Origin: Desulfosporosinus hippei DSM 8344 | Lineage (GTDB): Bacteria; Bacillota; Desulfitobacteriia; Desulfitobacteriales; Desulfitobacteriaceae | Direction: 5' to 3' | Length of the DNA: 64,000 nt | Assembly: GCF_900100785.1 (NCBI RefSeq) | Contig: NZ_FNCP01000002.1 | Coordinates: 124,001-188,000 of the forward strand | Part shown: piece after piece, positions 43,055-52,432 of the stretch | How positions within the stretch are numbered: the first letter of the stretch is position 1 | How the letters are laid out: each line of letters begins with the position of its first letter | The notes under the pieces: model-generated | What the model was told of the DNA's origin: nothing | Database searches by the model: none | The model's input: the letters and a program-made list of their open reading frames with translations, nothing else | Translations under genes and position numbers: made by a program

Positions 43055-44488
43055 TTAATCGTAGCTTCTAGCCCCAAGATAACGAGAGGAGTAAAAGCTG
43101 TCCCCAAGACTTGATATTTTAACATCGCTATTGGGATTACTGGCATGGACAAAACGTCCACCCCCGATATAGATGCCAACATGTGAGGCACCCTTAGCAT
43201 AGGTTGAGAAAAATACTAAATCACCTGCTTGGAGGTTGCTCTTGTTAACCGGAGTTCCTGAGGCGAATTGGGCATAAGATGTTCGCGGGAGAGAAATCCC
43301 GGAACTAGCATACACGTATTTGGTAAAACCTGAACAGTCAAAGCCTTTTGTGGTGGTTCCGCCAAAGACATAAGGGGTACCCTGCAAGCTGACTGCCCGG
43401 TCTACTACTGTCGAGGAACCGCCACTTCCTCGAGATACTGCAGAAGCGACCATGACAGGCCGATTACTGGGGCCTTGGGCAACAACACGGTTAACCGGAT
43501 TTTGAGTTACTTTTTCTTCTAATACTTGCTTGGTAACGTCAATGCCGTTTTTCTGTACATAAGAATATGTAACGATTTTTGAACCATTACTACCCTGTTC
43601 AAGTACTTTAGTTTGTCCGACCCTCAAACTACTGTCGGTCTTTGTGACAACATCATAAGGAATTGTTTCCGGACCGGAATATGTTCCTTGACTTACGACG
43701 GTAAGAAAGGGTGTTGAAGAAACAAGCTTGATTACTTGCCCGGGTTGCAATTTAGAGTCCTTGGTTACTCCCGGGTTACCTGCTAATACTTCATCAGTCA
43801 ACATATCATTTTTACGGGCAATAAGCCACCAAGAGTCGTTAGGTTGGACGGTATAATCTTTAGTAGATATTTTACCATCAGTCAATACTTTAAAAGCTTG
43901 GTCAGGGGAGGTTAGCTGTTCCGGTAGAACTTCTGACTCTTCTACACTAACCTTCTCGGCAAAACTAACAGAAGTAACCTTGTTCTCCTCACTGGGTTTA
44001 ACATAATAGTCTTCATATTCTTTAAGGAGTTTGTCGGAATCCTCTTTAGTGGGCAAAAATGCGATCACTGAGCCATCGGCTTCTAACTTATAACCATCAA
44101 CATAAATACTTAAGTTGTCCTCTAACGTCTCTTCATTCAAAGTGGATGTCAGATAAACCGTGGGCTTTACCCTGAGGGATTCATAGGTTATTTGGTCGTG
44201 AGTTTTAGCAACTACTCCGAAAGGCTCACCCTGTTGTTTGAGAATGGTCTCCACAAGGTCTTTACCGTAATCAACACTTCTTACTAAACCAATCTGCTGA
44301 CCGTTAACCATGACAGCAGCTGCAGAAGTTGTGGTTGAAAGATAATAGGTAAGTCCTCCGGTTAGAATAACCGCAATAGATAAACCGCTGATAACACGTG
44401 GAGATTTCCATGAGACTTTTCGCAGAGTAGTGCCGCAAAATTGTTGAATTAGCTTTCGTTTCTCATTCAAACTAGGAGGCAAATGCAT
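43055..44488 (-). CDS. LysM / G5 / NlpC-P60 cell wall hydrolase
   Basis: 477 residues: an N-terminal membrane anchor (~32-52), a linker with helical repeats, LysM (~213-258, YTVQPNDSWWLIARKND and LQPGQVIKL), G5 (~262-335) and a C-terminal NlpC/P60 peptidase with the catalytic Cys in GFDCSGFTKYVY, His in GASHVGIYIGGG and a further His in FVHASNPN. It should cleave peptidoglycan stem peptides outside the cell. Its 5' leader is a c-di-AMP riboswitch ending only ~20 bases from the ATG, so control is probably translational. Confidence 0.93.
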   Translation of the reverse strand: MHLPPSLNEKRKLIQQFCGTTLRKVSWKSPRVISGLSIAVILTGGLTYYLSTTTSAAAVMVNGQQIGLVRSVDYGKDLVETILKQQGEPFGVVAKTHDQITYESLRVKPTVYLTSTLNEETLEDNLSIYVDGYKLEADGSVIAFLPTKEDSDKLLKEYEDYYVKPSEENKVTSVSFAEKVSVEESEVLPEQLTSPDQAFKVLTDGKISTKDYTVQPNDSWWLIARKNDMLTDEVLAGNPGVTKDSKLQPGQVIKLVSSTPFLTVVSQGTYSGPETIPYDVVTKTDSSLRVGQTKVLEQGSNGSKIVTYSYVQKNGIDVTKQVLEEKVTQNPVNRVVAQGPSNRPVMVASAVSRGSGGSSTVVDRAVSLQGTPYVFGGTTTKGFDCSGFTKYVYASSGISLPRTSYAQFASGTPVNKSNLQAGDLVFFSTYAKGASHVGIYIGGGRFVHASNPNSDVKISSLGDSFYSSRYLGARSYD

Positions 44489-44502
44489 GTTGTTTTCACC
44501 TT

Positions 44503-44606
44503 TCTCGGCTTACGAGGTTAGCTGACGGATTCGGGCATAAGGTGTAAGCCCTACGCATAAGGTATGCGTTTCACCCCAAAAAAAAATCCCCCGCTCTAGG
44601 TGACTA
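44503..44606 (-). promoter_or_regulatory. Cyclic di-AMP riboswitch on the NlpC/P60 gene
   Basis: On the minus strand: GCGGGGGATT, GGGGTGAAACGC, GCGTAGGGCTT, CCGAATCCGTCAGCTAACCT and CTCGTAAGCC, the ydaO-class blocks. The ribosome site AAAGGTG (44503-44497) starts right at the aptamer edge and 8 bases from the ATG. There is no room for a terminator. A TATAAT (44653-44648, minus) may be the promoter -10. Confidence 0.92.
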
Positions 44607-44762
44607 GATTAAGCCTTCATACTTTTTATCAACGTTATATATTCGACATTATACTTAAATCTCCTTTTATTTTTATAAAGAAATACATGGCAATTGATGA
44701 ATAAATTGTGAGTTTGGATACCTTCTCGTCAAAAATAGGCTTATAAATTTGTTTCAGAAGGA

Positions 44763-45482
44763 TTAATGGGACAGACCTTGGGTAATAATATCTCGTACTT
44801 TTCCTGGTAATTCAGCAACTTCTTCTTTGGTGAGATCAGTGGTTAGGATTGGCTTAAAAATAGTTACTTTAACATGGGCGGGTTTAATCTTAAAGCCGTT
44901 TTGTTCCATTATCTTATAGGAGCCGCAAATCGCTATCGGAACAATTGAGACGCCAGCCTTTAAGGCTAACTTTAAGCTGCCAGGCTTAAATTCTCCAATC
45001 ATATCACCTTTGCTTCGAGTGCCTTCAGGGAAAATAACCATCGAGTAACCTGCTTTGAGTTGTTCCGCAGCTTGATTAATTACTCTAAGGGATTGCCGAA
45101 TGTCTGAACGATCCATAAAAACGCATTTTAAATGGGTCATCCAGCTTCTAATCAAAGGCAATTTAAGGAGCTCAATTTTTGCTATAAATGCCTTTGGTTT
45201 ATCGAGATAACCGAGGAGAATTGGAATATCGAAATTACCTTGGTGATTACTTACAAAGAGAACCGAGCCATTAGCCGGGATGTTCTCTTCGCCTTGGATC
45301 TCAACAGTAACACCTGCAAGCTTAACAAGTGAATGGGCCCATTTTTTTGCAGTTTGATTTGTAAGTCTGTCATGTTCAAGGGTTCTATCCATTCTTTCTA
45401 ATCGATTAACTTTTAAAAGCGTTGGTTGTATGGATAAAAGATACGCCCAAAAATATGCAAACCAAAGGACTGTTCGAAACAT
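44763..45482 (-). CDS. plsC: 1-acyl-sn-glycerol-3-phosphate acyltransferase
   Basis: 239 residues. It makes phosphatidic acid from lysophosphatidate at the membrane. The acyltransferase box is NHQGNFDIPIL (HX4D) and the second box VIFPEGTRSKGD, with the later VPIAICGSYK. One N-terminal membrane helix (~3-18) anchors it. Monocistronic. The start ATG 45482 is the first Met, with a modest upstream ribosome site (AAGGAGA). Confidence 0.93.
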   Translation of the reverse strand: MFRTVLWFAYFWAYLLSIQPTLLKVNRLERMDRTLEHDRLTNQTAKKWAHSLVKLAGVTVEIQGEENIPANGSVLFVSNHQGNFDIPILLGYLDKPKAFIAKIELLKLPLIRSWMTHLKCVFMDRSDIRQSLRVINQAAEQLKAGYSMVIFPEGTRSKGDMIGEFKPGSLKLALKAGVSIVPIAICGSYKIMEQNGFKIKPAHVKVTIFKPILTTDLTKEEVAELPGKVRDIITQGLSH

Positions 45483-45877
45483 AGGGATTCTCCTTATTTT
45501 GTTTTAAAAACATTATAGCAAAAACACTTACAGACTGGAAATACACCCATAATATATATGCTAGACCATAAAGTGATTAATTTCTTTCTCCAAATTTATC
45601 GTCTTAAGTATCGGTCAAGTTTCTCTTGATCACTGATCTATTTGGGGGCTTAGAATCTTCTCGAAATATAGTACTCCTAATTTTGGTGAAGTTTGATATT
45701 TCGTATAACGCATACCTATGCCCCCCCTAACTAAATTAAATTTGTTATTTTCTGATATTTATATTAGAATTACTTGAAAGTAAGTATATTTAAAATATAT
45801 AAACTGTCAAAGAATCAATATGCAATCTAGTGTAATAATTTACTGGATTTTGCAAAAGGTATGAGAGGGGGATTTGT
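45483..45877. other. AT-rich intergenic stretch
   Basis: No gene is visible. A C-rich tract with flanking dyad (minus strand GGGGGGGGCATAGGTATGC at about 45711-45730) faintly recalls the LysR-type box of the 32-36 kb region but lacks a matching promoter. Confidence 0.4.
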
Positions 45878-46087
45878 ATGCTATTACGTAATCGCAAACC
45901 AAAAACTACTGTAGCTCTTCGCCAGCGACAACTATTTCATGTAGGAGATCGTGTTAAGACTAGTAATCATTATGTAGGAACTGTGGTTCGGGTTGATCGT
46001 GATGAAGTTGGAGAATACATTGTTGCTCGATTAGATGAAATACCGCAAGAATTCGCATACGATCCAGATGATCTTTTGAGAATCTAA
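45878..46087 (+). CDS. Small SH3-like protein, unknown
   Basis: 69 residues: a basic N-terminus (RNRKPKTTVALRQRQ) and a beta-rich core (FHVGDRVKTSNHYVGTVVRVDRD) of the kind seen in SH3-like nucleic-acid or ribosome-associated folds. Its C-terminus is acidic. AGAGGGGG precedes the ATG. Its terminator hairpin (46108-46133) was used as target by the IS element. I do not recognise a named family. Confidence 0.68.
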   Translation: MLLRNRKPKTTVALRQRQLFHVGDRVKTSNHYVGTVVRVDRDEVGEYIVARLDEIPQEFAYDPDDLLRI

Positions 46088-46107
46088 ATAATCTTTGAAT
46101 TTTTTAA

Positions 46108-46133
46108 GAAGCACCCATTTCTATGGGTGCTTC
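46108..46133. terminator. 26-bp hairpin, left copy of the IS target duplication
   Basis: A near-perfect palindrome (GAAGCACCCAT ... ATGGGTGCTTC) that is the natural terminator of the preceding small gene. An identical 26-bp copy flanks the IS on the other side (47704-47729). Confidence 0.85.
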
Positions 46134-47703
46134 AGCTTGTAGACAAAAGAGGAAACACCCTTGTCCAAATGGTATAATAATACTAGAGGATAGGGGTGTT
46201 TTTTATCAATGTATGTAAAAAAAGATCGGGAACCGCAAAAACAAATTAAATTCGTAAGTATAGAGGATTTAGTTCCTCAAGAACATATTTTACGAGATAT
46301 CGATAAAGCTATTGATTTTAGCTTCATCTATGACGAAGTTAGGGGTCTGTACTCAGAAATCGAGTGGGGGAAACCTGGCATTGATCCAGTCTCCCTCTTT
46401 AAAATAGTCTTTATTCAAAGTTTATTTGGTATTCGGAGCATGCGTCAAACTATTAAAGAAATCGAAGTCAATATGGCTTACCGTTGGTTCATTGGGTACG
46501 ATATCGGAGAACCAATCCCCCACTTTTCAACCTTTGGAAAGAACTACAGTCGGCGTTTTAAGGATACCGATGTCTTCCAGAGGATCTTTGAACAAATCTT
46601 GCAAGAAGCAGTTAATTGTGGATTTATAGATGCTAGTGCTGTATTCATCGATGGAACTCATATTAAGGCAAGTGCGAATAAACGTAAGGCTACAGAGGCA
46701 GTGATCGAGAAACAGGCCAAGAACTATCAAAAACAGTTAGAAGAAGAGATTGCAAAAGATAGAGCCGAACATGGTAAAAAACCATTAAAGAGCAAAGATC
46801 ACGACGATGATGAACCTACACCCCCTGCTCCCGAGATGAAAACAATTAAGCAAAGCAAGACAGATCCTGAGAGTGGAGTCTTTCATAAAGGAGAGCATGA
46901 AAAATGCTTTGCCTACGTTGCCAATACAGCCTGTGATCGGCATAATTTCGTTCTGGATTTTGAGTTGGGAGCAGGAAATATTCATGACAGTGTGATGTTC
47001 GACGGCTTATATAAAAAGGTTCTTTCAAAGTTTTCGGAAGTTAATGTGGTTGCGCTTGATTCAGGCTACAAAACCCCTTGGATTATGAAGCAGATCATAG
47101 ATACCCAGAGGATACCGGCGGTTCCGTACAAACGTCCAATGACAAAGGATGGTTTCTTCAAAAAGTATGAATACGTTTACGATGAATACCATGATTGCAT
47201 TCTCTGTCCCAACAATCAGGTTTTAACGTATTCTACAACCAACCGTGATGGATATCGGGAGTACAAAAGTGATCCTAAACTATGTAAAACATGCTCCATG
47301 CGTTCTCAGTGTACCGAGAGTAAATCCTGTCAAAAGGTTGTACTCCGCCATGTCTGGGAACCTTATATGGAACTTGCAGAAGATTACCGCCATACACCTG
47401 AATACAGAGATATTTACAAATTAAGAAGCGAAACCATTGAGCGTGTGTTTGCTGATGCAAAAGAGAAGCATGCGATGCGTTATACTCAATTGCGTGGTCT
47501 GCAAAAACTTAAGATGCAGGTGACGCTTACTTTTGCATGCATGAATTTAAAGAAACTGGCGACGTGGAAACGGAGAAAGGGTATGCTCCGCTCATTTTTT
47601 TCGCATCTTATTCAGAACATAGCTCTCTCAGATTCTCAATTCATTATTAAGAGACAAAAAGGTGCCATGCAATTTGCATAAGGCACCTTTTTGTCTACGG
47701 TCT
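46134..47703 (+). mobile_element. IS1182-family insertion sequence, 1570 bp
   Basis: Ends carry imperfect inverted repeats beginning AG-N3-GTAGACAAAA. It contains a single transposase gene and its own terminator (AAGGTGCC/GGCACCTT at about 47659-47691). Both sides abut an identical 26-bp hairpin, interpreted as a target site duplication. The coding region is intact, so it may be active. Confidence 0.85.
46209..47681 (+). CDS. IS1182-family DDE transposase
   Basis: 490 residues: N-terminal DUF772 region (FKIVFIQSLFGIRSMRQTIK and YRWFIGYDIGEPIPHFSTF), a DDE catalytic core with DGTHIKASANKRK and ALDSGYKTPWI, and a Cys-rich insertion (CPNNQVLTY, CKTCSMRSQC) followed by ETIERVFADAKEKHAMRYTQ carrying the final Glu. 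Length and motifs are complete, with no frameshift. The start ATG 46209 lies close to a short leader without a strong ribosome site, as is usual for transposases. Confidence 0.93.
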   Translation: MYVKKDREPQKQIKFVSIEDLVPQEHILRDIDKAIDFSFIYDEVRGLYSEIEWGKPGIDPVSLFKIVFIQSLFGIRSMRQTIKEIEVNMAYRWFIGYDIGEPIPHFSTFGKNYSRRFKDTDVFQRIFEQILQEAVNCGFIDASAVFIDGTHIKASANKRKATEAVIEKQAKNYQKQLEEEIAKDRAEHGKKPLKSKDHDDDEPTPPAPEMKTIKQSKTDPESGVFHKGEHEKCFAYVANTACDRHNFVLDFELGAGNIHDSVMFDGLYKKVLSKFSEVNVVALDSGYKTPWIMKQIIDTQRIPAVPYKRPMTKDGFFKKYEYVYDEYHDCILCPNNQVLTYSTTNRDGYREYKSDPKLCKTCSMRSQCTESKSCQKVVLRHVWEPYMELAEDYRHTPEYRDIYKLRSETIERVFADAKEKHAMRYTQLRGLQKLKMQVTLTFACMNLKKLATWKRRKGMLRSFFSHLIQNIALSDSQFIIKRQKGAMQFA

Positions 47704-47729
47704 GAAGCACCCATTTCTATGGGTGCTTC
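47704..47729. repeat. 26-bp hairpin, right copy of the IS target duplication
   Basis: Identical to 46108-46133. It now acts as a terminator-like hairpin for anything leaving the IS toward the FAD oxidoreductase gene. Confidence 0.85.
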
Positions 47730-47845
47730 TTATTGTGCACTAGGTGGATTGAGAAAAAATATTTTTGAAGGAGTATTTGGAAACATGTTGAAATCTTAAA
47801 AGGAATGTTGCTGTACTAAACTTCTCTTTAGGGAGGGAAAGATTA

Positions 47846-48997
47846 ATGTACATTAGGAGTAATAATAAGCCGGATATAATAATTATCGGTGCAGGAATCA
47901 TTGGACTAAGTATCGCTTACAACCTGTTGGAAATAGACCCGAAACTTTCAATAACTCTTTTGGAAAAGGAGAAATTATTGGGAATAGGTTCCACTGGAAA
48001 ATGTACAGGAAGTATCAGCTATCAATTAAACAGCCCCCTTCAGCGTAACTTGAGTCTGCTCAGCAGAGATTTCTTTCTGAATTTTGATGCTATTTTTGAT
48101 ACTCCGAGTTGGTATTGGGAGAAGGGGCATTTATTATTAGCGGATAACGAAGGTTTATTGAGGGATCTTCAATCGATCTCAGTTCAAGCCGACGCTGATA
48201 ACATCCCCATGAACCTAATGAATCAAGAAGAATTGCAAAGGGAGTTCCCATATTTGCACAGAGACCGGTTCTTAGGAGGGGCTTTTTGTTCATGGGATGC
48301 CTATGCCGACCCCTATGCTGTTTTGGCAGCCCTGTACTCAGCGGTGCGCCGTAAAGGTGTCGAGGTATATTTTGAACATGAAGTAAGGAGAATTATCATT
48401 GATGGCGATACAATTAAAGGTGTTGAAACTAGACAGGGAGTATTTCAAAGTCCCCTCGTCGTGAATGCTGCTGGCCCTCATGCTGGACAATTAGCTGAAA
48501 TGTCTGGCCTTACTCTTAAAATCCAGCCTTACCGTCGTCAAGTTTACGTCTGTACAAACCCTAAAGATGTTCCCAAAGCTTCTCCTACAATCATGGATTT
48601 ATCCTCTGGCTTTTATCTGCATCAGGAAGCTAGTGGGAAAACAGTGTTATTAGGGGGAACAGATAAGTACACTTGGCCGGGATTGCAAGAAACAGTAGAC
48701 AAATCCGTAGCAGAAGACTTTTTTATGACAACCTTGGAAATAATACCTTCTACGATTGATATAAAGTGGCTGCGAACTTATACGGGACTTTGTGAACTAA
48801 CCCCTGATTTTCATCCGATTGTTGGCGAAGCATCAGGATTAAAGGGGATATTTTTCGCTAATGGGTTCAGTGGACATGGCTTTATGCATGCACCAGCCAT
48901 CGGGCGGATCGCAGCAGATCTGATTTTAAAGGGTAGTACAGACCAGATCGATGCTTGTTTACTCCATCCAGACCGATTTCTTAAAGATAATCCATAA
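47846..48997 (+). CDS. FAD-dependent oxidoreductase of the DAO family
   Basis: 383 residues with the FAD motif IIIGAGIIGLSIAYNLLE at the N-terminus and the C-terminal FAD segment GIFFANGFSGHGFMHAPAIG. The family covers glycine oxidase, sarcosine oxidase beta and D-amino-acid dehydrogenases. The mid-region LQREFPYLHRDRFLGGAFCSWD and PYRRQVYVCTNP is sarcosine-oxidase-beta-like. Substrate not determined: a secondary or D-amino acid is likely. Its upstream region was interrupted by the IS. Confidence 0.85.
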   Translation: MYIRSNNKPDIIIIGAGIIGLSIAYNLLEIDPKLSITLLEKEKLLGIGSTGKCTGSISYQLNSPLQRNLSLLSRDFFLNFDAIFDTPSWYWEKGHLLLADNEGLLRDLQSISVQADADNIPMNLMNQEELQREFPYLHRDRFLGGAFCSWDAYADPYAVLAALYSAVRRKGVEVYFEHEVRRIIIDGDTIKGVETRQGVFQSPLVVNAAGPHAGQLAEMSGLTLKIQPYRRQVYVCTNPKDVPKASPTIMDLSSGFYLHQEASGKTVLLGGTDKYTWPGLQETVDKSVAEDFFMTTLEIIPSTIDIKWLRTYTGLCELTPDFHPIVGEASGLKGIFFANGFSGHGFMHAPAIGRIAADLILKGSTDQIDACLLHPDRFLKDNP

Positions 48998-49123
48998 GTA
49001 AATTTTCTGGTACTCACTGAAAGAATAACCTTAGTTGCATACCAGCCAAACTTTAACTTATGTCCAACGAACCAGTTTACACTTATGCCGTAAGATTGAA
49101 TAGAGGAGAAGATACTGAAGATA

Positions 49124-49693
49124 ATGAACAATATTTTTAAAAATGCCGTCCAAATATCTAAGATAATCTGTAGAGCGAAATTATCCCCAGGAGATATTGC
49201 TGTTGATTGTACCATGGGGAATGGAAATGATACGGTATTTCTATGCAGTTTAGTTGGCGAGAAGGGAAAAGTTTATGCTTTCGACATCCAAGAAGAGGCC
49301 GTTATAACTACTAGAAAGAGACTTCAAGAACTCAACTTACTAGCAAGAACTGAAATAGTACTTGATGGTCACCAGAATATTGATAAATACGTCAAGGGAA
49401 ATGTAGGATTGGTGATCTTTAATTTAGGCTATCTGCCTAAAGGGAATCATGCTATTACCACGAATAAAGAGACTACCATTGAAGCTGTTCAGAGATCTAT
49501 GGGGTTGCTCAAACCAAATGGAATAATACTAATAGTTGTATACTCAGGACATGAGAATGGCAAACTTGAAAAGGAAGCTTTAAAAAATTTCACCACAACA
49601 ATGCATCAGAAGGACTATAATGTCTCTGAAATTTGCTTCCCAAACCAGATTAATAGTCCCCCGGAACTTATCTGTATTGAAAAGGTTGATTAA
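49124..49693 (+). CDS. mnmM: tRNA-modifying methyltransferase of the YtqB/MnmM family
   Basis: 189 residues, class I SAM-dependent methyltransferase. The SAM motif is AVDCTMGNGNDTVFLCSLVG and the second motif FNLGYLPKGNHAITT is characteristic of PF06962 (YtqB), recently assigned to methylation of nm5(s2)U34 in tRNA. Start ATG 49124. GAGGAGAAG upstream is slightly distant. Monocistronic, between the FAD oxidoreductase and gpx. Confidence 0.85.
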   Translation: MNNIFKNAVQISKIICRAKLSPGDIAVDCTMGNGNDTVFLCSLVGEKGKVYAFDIQEEAVITTRKRLQELNLLARTEIVLDGHQNIDKYVKGNVGLVIFNLGYLPKGNHAITTNKETTIEAVQRSMGLLKPNGIILIVVYSGHENGKLEKEALKNFTTTMHQKDYNVSEICFPNQINSPPELICIEKVD

Positions 49694-49742
49694 GGGTAAG
49701 GCGAGGTAAATATTTCTATTTGCTATTCCATTGTGTATTGTG

Positions 49743-49757
49743 TACAATTAAATTGTA
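49743..49757 (+). promoter_or_regulatory. OhrR operator upstream of gpx-ohrR
   Basis: TACAATTAAATTGTA matches the OhrR box of Bacillus subtilis. It lies 28 bases before the gpx start codon and is followed by the OhrR gene itself. Confidence 0.85.
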
Positions 49758-49785
49758 AAAAATATAAACGAAAAGGGTGACTAGC

Positions 49786-50328
49786 ATGTCTATTTATGAT
49801 TATTCATTTCAGTCCATCGAAGGTAAAACAGTCTCTCTTTCTGATTTTCAAGGTAAAGTAATGTTGATTGTTAACACTGCCAGCAAATGCGGCTTTACTC
49901 CCCAATATGAGGGATTAGAGAAACTTTATGAAACTTATAAAGATCAAGGTTTAGTAGTGATCGGTTTCCCCTGTAACCAGTTTGCTGAGCAGGAGCCAGG
50001 GACGAATAGTGAGGTTCAGGAGTTTTGTAAGATAAGATATGGGGTTACCTTCCCGCTTACTGAAAAGGTAAATGTACGGGATGAAAATGCAGATCCAATC
50101 TTTCAATATCTTACTGAAAACACAACCTTTAACGGGTTAGGTAAAGGCCTTAAAAACAAAGCCCTTGAACTTATGCTCAAACAGAAATACGGAAAGCAGT
50201 TCTCCGATAACTCTGTTAAATGGAACTTTACAAAATTCCTCATCGGCAGAGACGGAAAAATAGCAGGCCGTTTTGAGCCCACTGTCTCACCGGACAGCAT
50301 GGTATCCTCGATTGAGGAGTGCTTGTAA
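49786..50328 (+). CDS. bsaA: Thiol peroxidase of the glutathione peroxidase family
   Basis: 180 residues. The peroxidatic Cys is in NTASKCGFTPQY (Cys, not Sec), the resolving-Cys region is GFPCNQFAEQEPG, and the Gln/Trp of the active site are in KWNFTKFLIGRDG. Such enzymes in Firmicutes use thioredoxin to reduce organic peroxides. ATG 49786 follows AAAGGGTGA; GTG 49777 lacks it. Coupled with ohrR 23 bases downstream and preceded by an OhrR operator, so it is an organic-hydroperoxide-inducible gene. Confidence 0.93.
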   Translation: MSIYDYSFQSIEGKTVSLSDFQGKVMLIVNTASKCGFTPQYEGLEKLYETYKDQGLVVIGFPCNQFAEQEPGTNSEVQEFCKIRYGVTFPLTEKVNVRDENADPIFQYLTENTTFNGLGKGLKNKALELMLKQKYGKQFSDNSVKWNFTKFLIGRDGKIAGRFEPTVSPDSMVSSIEECL

Positions 50329-50350
50329 CTTGAACTGGGACGAGAAGGAA

Positions 50351-50773
50351 ATGCTCAAACTTGACAATCAGTTGTGTTTTGCTCTTTATGCATGTTCAAA
50401 AGAAATTATTGCCTTGTATAAACCATACCTGAACTCTCAGGGACTAACCTACACTCAATATATTACACTCTTAGTATTATGGGAGGAGGATGGACTCAAC
50501 ATCTCTGAGCTTGGGAACAAGCTCTTGCTAGATTCAGGAACACTTACCCCTCTTCTGAAAAAACTTGAAAAATCTCAACTGGTAGAGAGAGTAAGGGATA
50601 GAGACGATGAGAGAGTGGTTAAAGTTTTCTTGACTGATAAAGGAAAAATGCTGCAGGAAACCTTTAGTGATCTACCGCAAAAGATGTTTTGCAATACAGG
50701 AATCCGGGTGGAGGAAGCCATAAAGCTTAAGGCCATGCTGAATCAGCTACTGGGAAACATTCAAAAGTTATAA
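50351..50773 (+). CDS. ohrR: OhrR-type MarR-family regulator
   Basis: About 140 residues. The start MLKLDNQLCFALYACSKEI aligns with OhrR, including the sensing Cys in QLCFALYA. The MarR winged helix is at ~35-100 (LNISELGNKLLLDSGTLTPL, VERVRDRDDERVVKVFL). ATG 50351 fits the alignment. A TTG at 50330 with GAGGAG upstream is an alternative, longer start. Cys oxidation by organic peroxides should release it from the operator at 49743-49757, which controls both genes. Confidence 0.9.
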   Translation: MLKLDNQLCFALYACSKEIIALYKPYLNSQGLTYTQYITLLVLWEEDGLNISELGNKLLLDSGTLTPLLKKLEKSQLVERVRDRDDERVVKVFLTDKGKMLQETFSDLPQKMFCNTGIRVEEAIKLKAMLNQLLGNIQKL

Positions 50774-50854
50774 TGATCCAGTTATATTGACAGCTGTAAT
50801 TACCTGGCATATAATAACTAGTATTATATTTGAATATTATATAAAATGACTGAT

Positions 50855-51175
50855 GATGAGAAATAGTATGTCTTATGAGAGTGTCTTAGCGAGTCAGAGG
50901 TGGTGAGAGTCTGATACAAGTCTCTTAGACAGAATGGTTCTCAGAGGTGTGATCCGAAAACCGTTAAAGTTAGTAGGTGATTCCGGGGGTTTCCCGTTAC
51001 AGAGACAAAGGTATCGAGAATTGTGTTCTCCGTACCTGATAGATTAAGGTATTTGGTAGATTGTTTGCTTAAGTCCAATGGGTTCGTTGATTGGATTTGG
51101 GGGAAAACAATTGCCTTATACGAATTAAGGTGGTACCACGGAGCTTTCCGTCCTTTTAGGACAGAAGGCTCTTTT
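50855..51175 (+). promoter_or_regulatory. Trp T-box leader of trpBA
   Basis: Stem I with the distal GGTGG elements, a specifier region AGAATGGTTC giving TGG (50935-50937, Trp), the T-box AAGGTGGTACCACGG (51127-51141) and an intrinsic terminator (GAGCTTTCCGTCCT/AGGACAGAAGGCTC then TTTTTT, 51142-51176). Uncharged tRNA-Trp should allow read-through into trpB. Confidence 0.93.
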
Positions 51176-51202
51176 TTATTGTAATAAGAAAGGAGAGTTC
51201 AA

Positions 51203-52432
51203 ATGGTTAAGGAAAAGTTACATGTACTGTCTGATGGCGGCTACGAAACAAAGGGGCATTTTGGTCCATATGGAGGTGCCTATGTTCCAGAGACCTTAGT
51301 TCCTGCTTTGCGAGAATTAGAAGAGGCCTACCTGAGGTCTGGCCAAGATGAGAGCTTTCAGAAAGAGTTTCGAGAGCTGTTACAAAGGTATGTTGGACGA
51401 CCATCTTTATTCTATGAAGCCAAGCGCTTATCGGAACAATTGGGTGGTGCACGAATTTATCTTAAAAGGGAAGATCTCAATCATACCGGTGCACATAAAA
51501 TTAACAACACTTTAGGGCAGATTTTGCTCGCTAAAGCTATGGGTAAGAAAAGAGTGATTGCTGAGACAGGAGCAGGACAGCATGGGGTAGCTACTGCTAC
51601 GGCTTGTGCATTATTTGCTCTTCCCTGTATAGTTTATATGGGAGAAGAAGATGTACGCCGACAGAAGTTAAACGTCTTGCGGATGAAGTTATTGGGAGCA
51701 GAGGTTCGCACTGTGACTCATGGATCATGTACTCTAAAAGATGCTATTAATGAAGCACTGCGGGACTGGGTGACTAATGTTGAGGAGACGTTTTATTGCT
51801 TTGGGACGGCAGCCGGACCACATCCCTATCCAACAATTGTTCGAGATTTTCAGGCAGTAATTGGACATGAGACCCGGGAGCAAGCCTTAAAGGAATTAGG
51901 AAAACTTCCAGACGCGATCATTGCCTGTATTGGGGGAGGGAGTAATGCCATTGGTATCTTCCATCCTTTCATTCCAGACCCTGAGGTAAGACTAATTGGA
52001 GTCGAAGCAGGGGGAACAGGAAATAAGACAGGGGAAAATGCTGCGACACTGTGTTTGGGTGAACCAGGTGTTTTGCATGGAGCTTATAGCTATTTGCTGC
52101 AAGATGATGATGGACAAATTGTTGTAACCACATCTGTCTCTGCCGGACTTGACTATCCCGGCGTGGGACCAGAGCACAGCAACTTGAAGGAAACAGGGCG
52201 AGCAGACTATGTCAGCATTTCGGATCAAGAAGCGTTAGATGCCTGCTCCTTACTTTGTCAGACTGAAGGAATACTGCCGGCCCTGGAAAGTGCCCATGCC
52301 ATCGCCTATGCCGCTAAACTTGCCCCCAGACTCTCGAAAGATCAAGTGATCGTAGTTAATCTTTCGGGAAGAGGAGATAAAGATGTAGAAACCTTAGCTC
52401 AGTATTTAGAAGGAGGAGCAGATCATGAGTGA
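51203..52432 (+). CDS. trpB: Tryptophan synthase beta chain
   Basis: 409 residues, PLP-dependent; it condenses indole with serine. PLP lysine in [11 protein letters not shown], the glutamine-binding/indole-tunnel region [15 protein letters not shown], and the phosphate-binding [14 protein letters not shown]. It starts with [19 protein letters not shown], the standard TrpB1 N-terminus. It overlaps trpA by 8 bases. T-box-controlled from Trp starvation. Confidence 0.97.
   Translation: MVKEKLHVLSDGGYETKGHFGPYGGAYVPETLVPALRELEEAYLRSGQDESFQKEFRELLQRYVGRPSLFYEAKRLSEQLGGARIYLKREDLNHTGAHKINNTLGQILLAKAMGKKRVIAETGAGQHGVATATACALFALPCIVYMGEEDVRRQKLNVLRMKLLGAEVRTVTHGSCTLKDAINEALRDWVTNVEETFYCFGTAAGPHPYPTIVRDFQAVIGHETREQALKELGKLPDAIIACIGGGSNAIGIFHPFIPDPEVRLIGVEAGGTGNKTGENAATLCLGEPGVLHGAYSYLLQDDDGQIVVTTSVSAGLDYPGVGPEHSNLKETGRADYVSISDQEALDACSLLCQTEGILPALESAHAIAYAAKLAPRLSKDQVIVVNLSGRGDKDVETLAQYLEGGADHE

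Noticed and set aside
44503..44606. Transcription terminator platform in the nlpC riboswitch
   Set aside because: Only ~15 bases separate aptamer and start codon; no stem with T-run is present.
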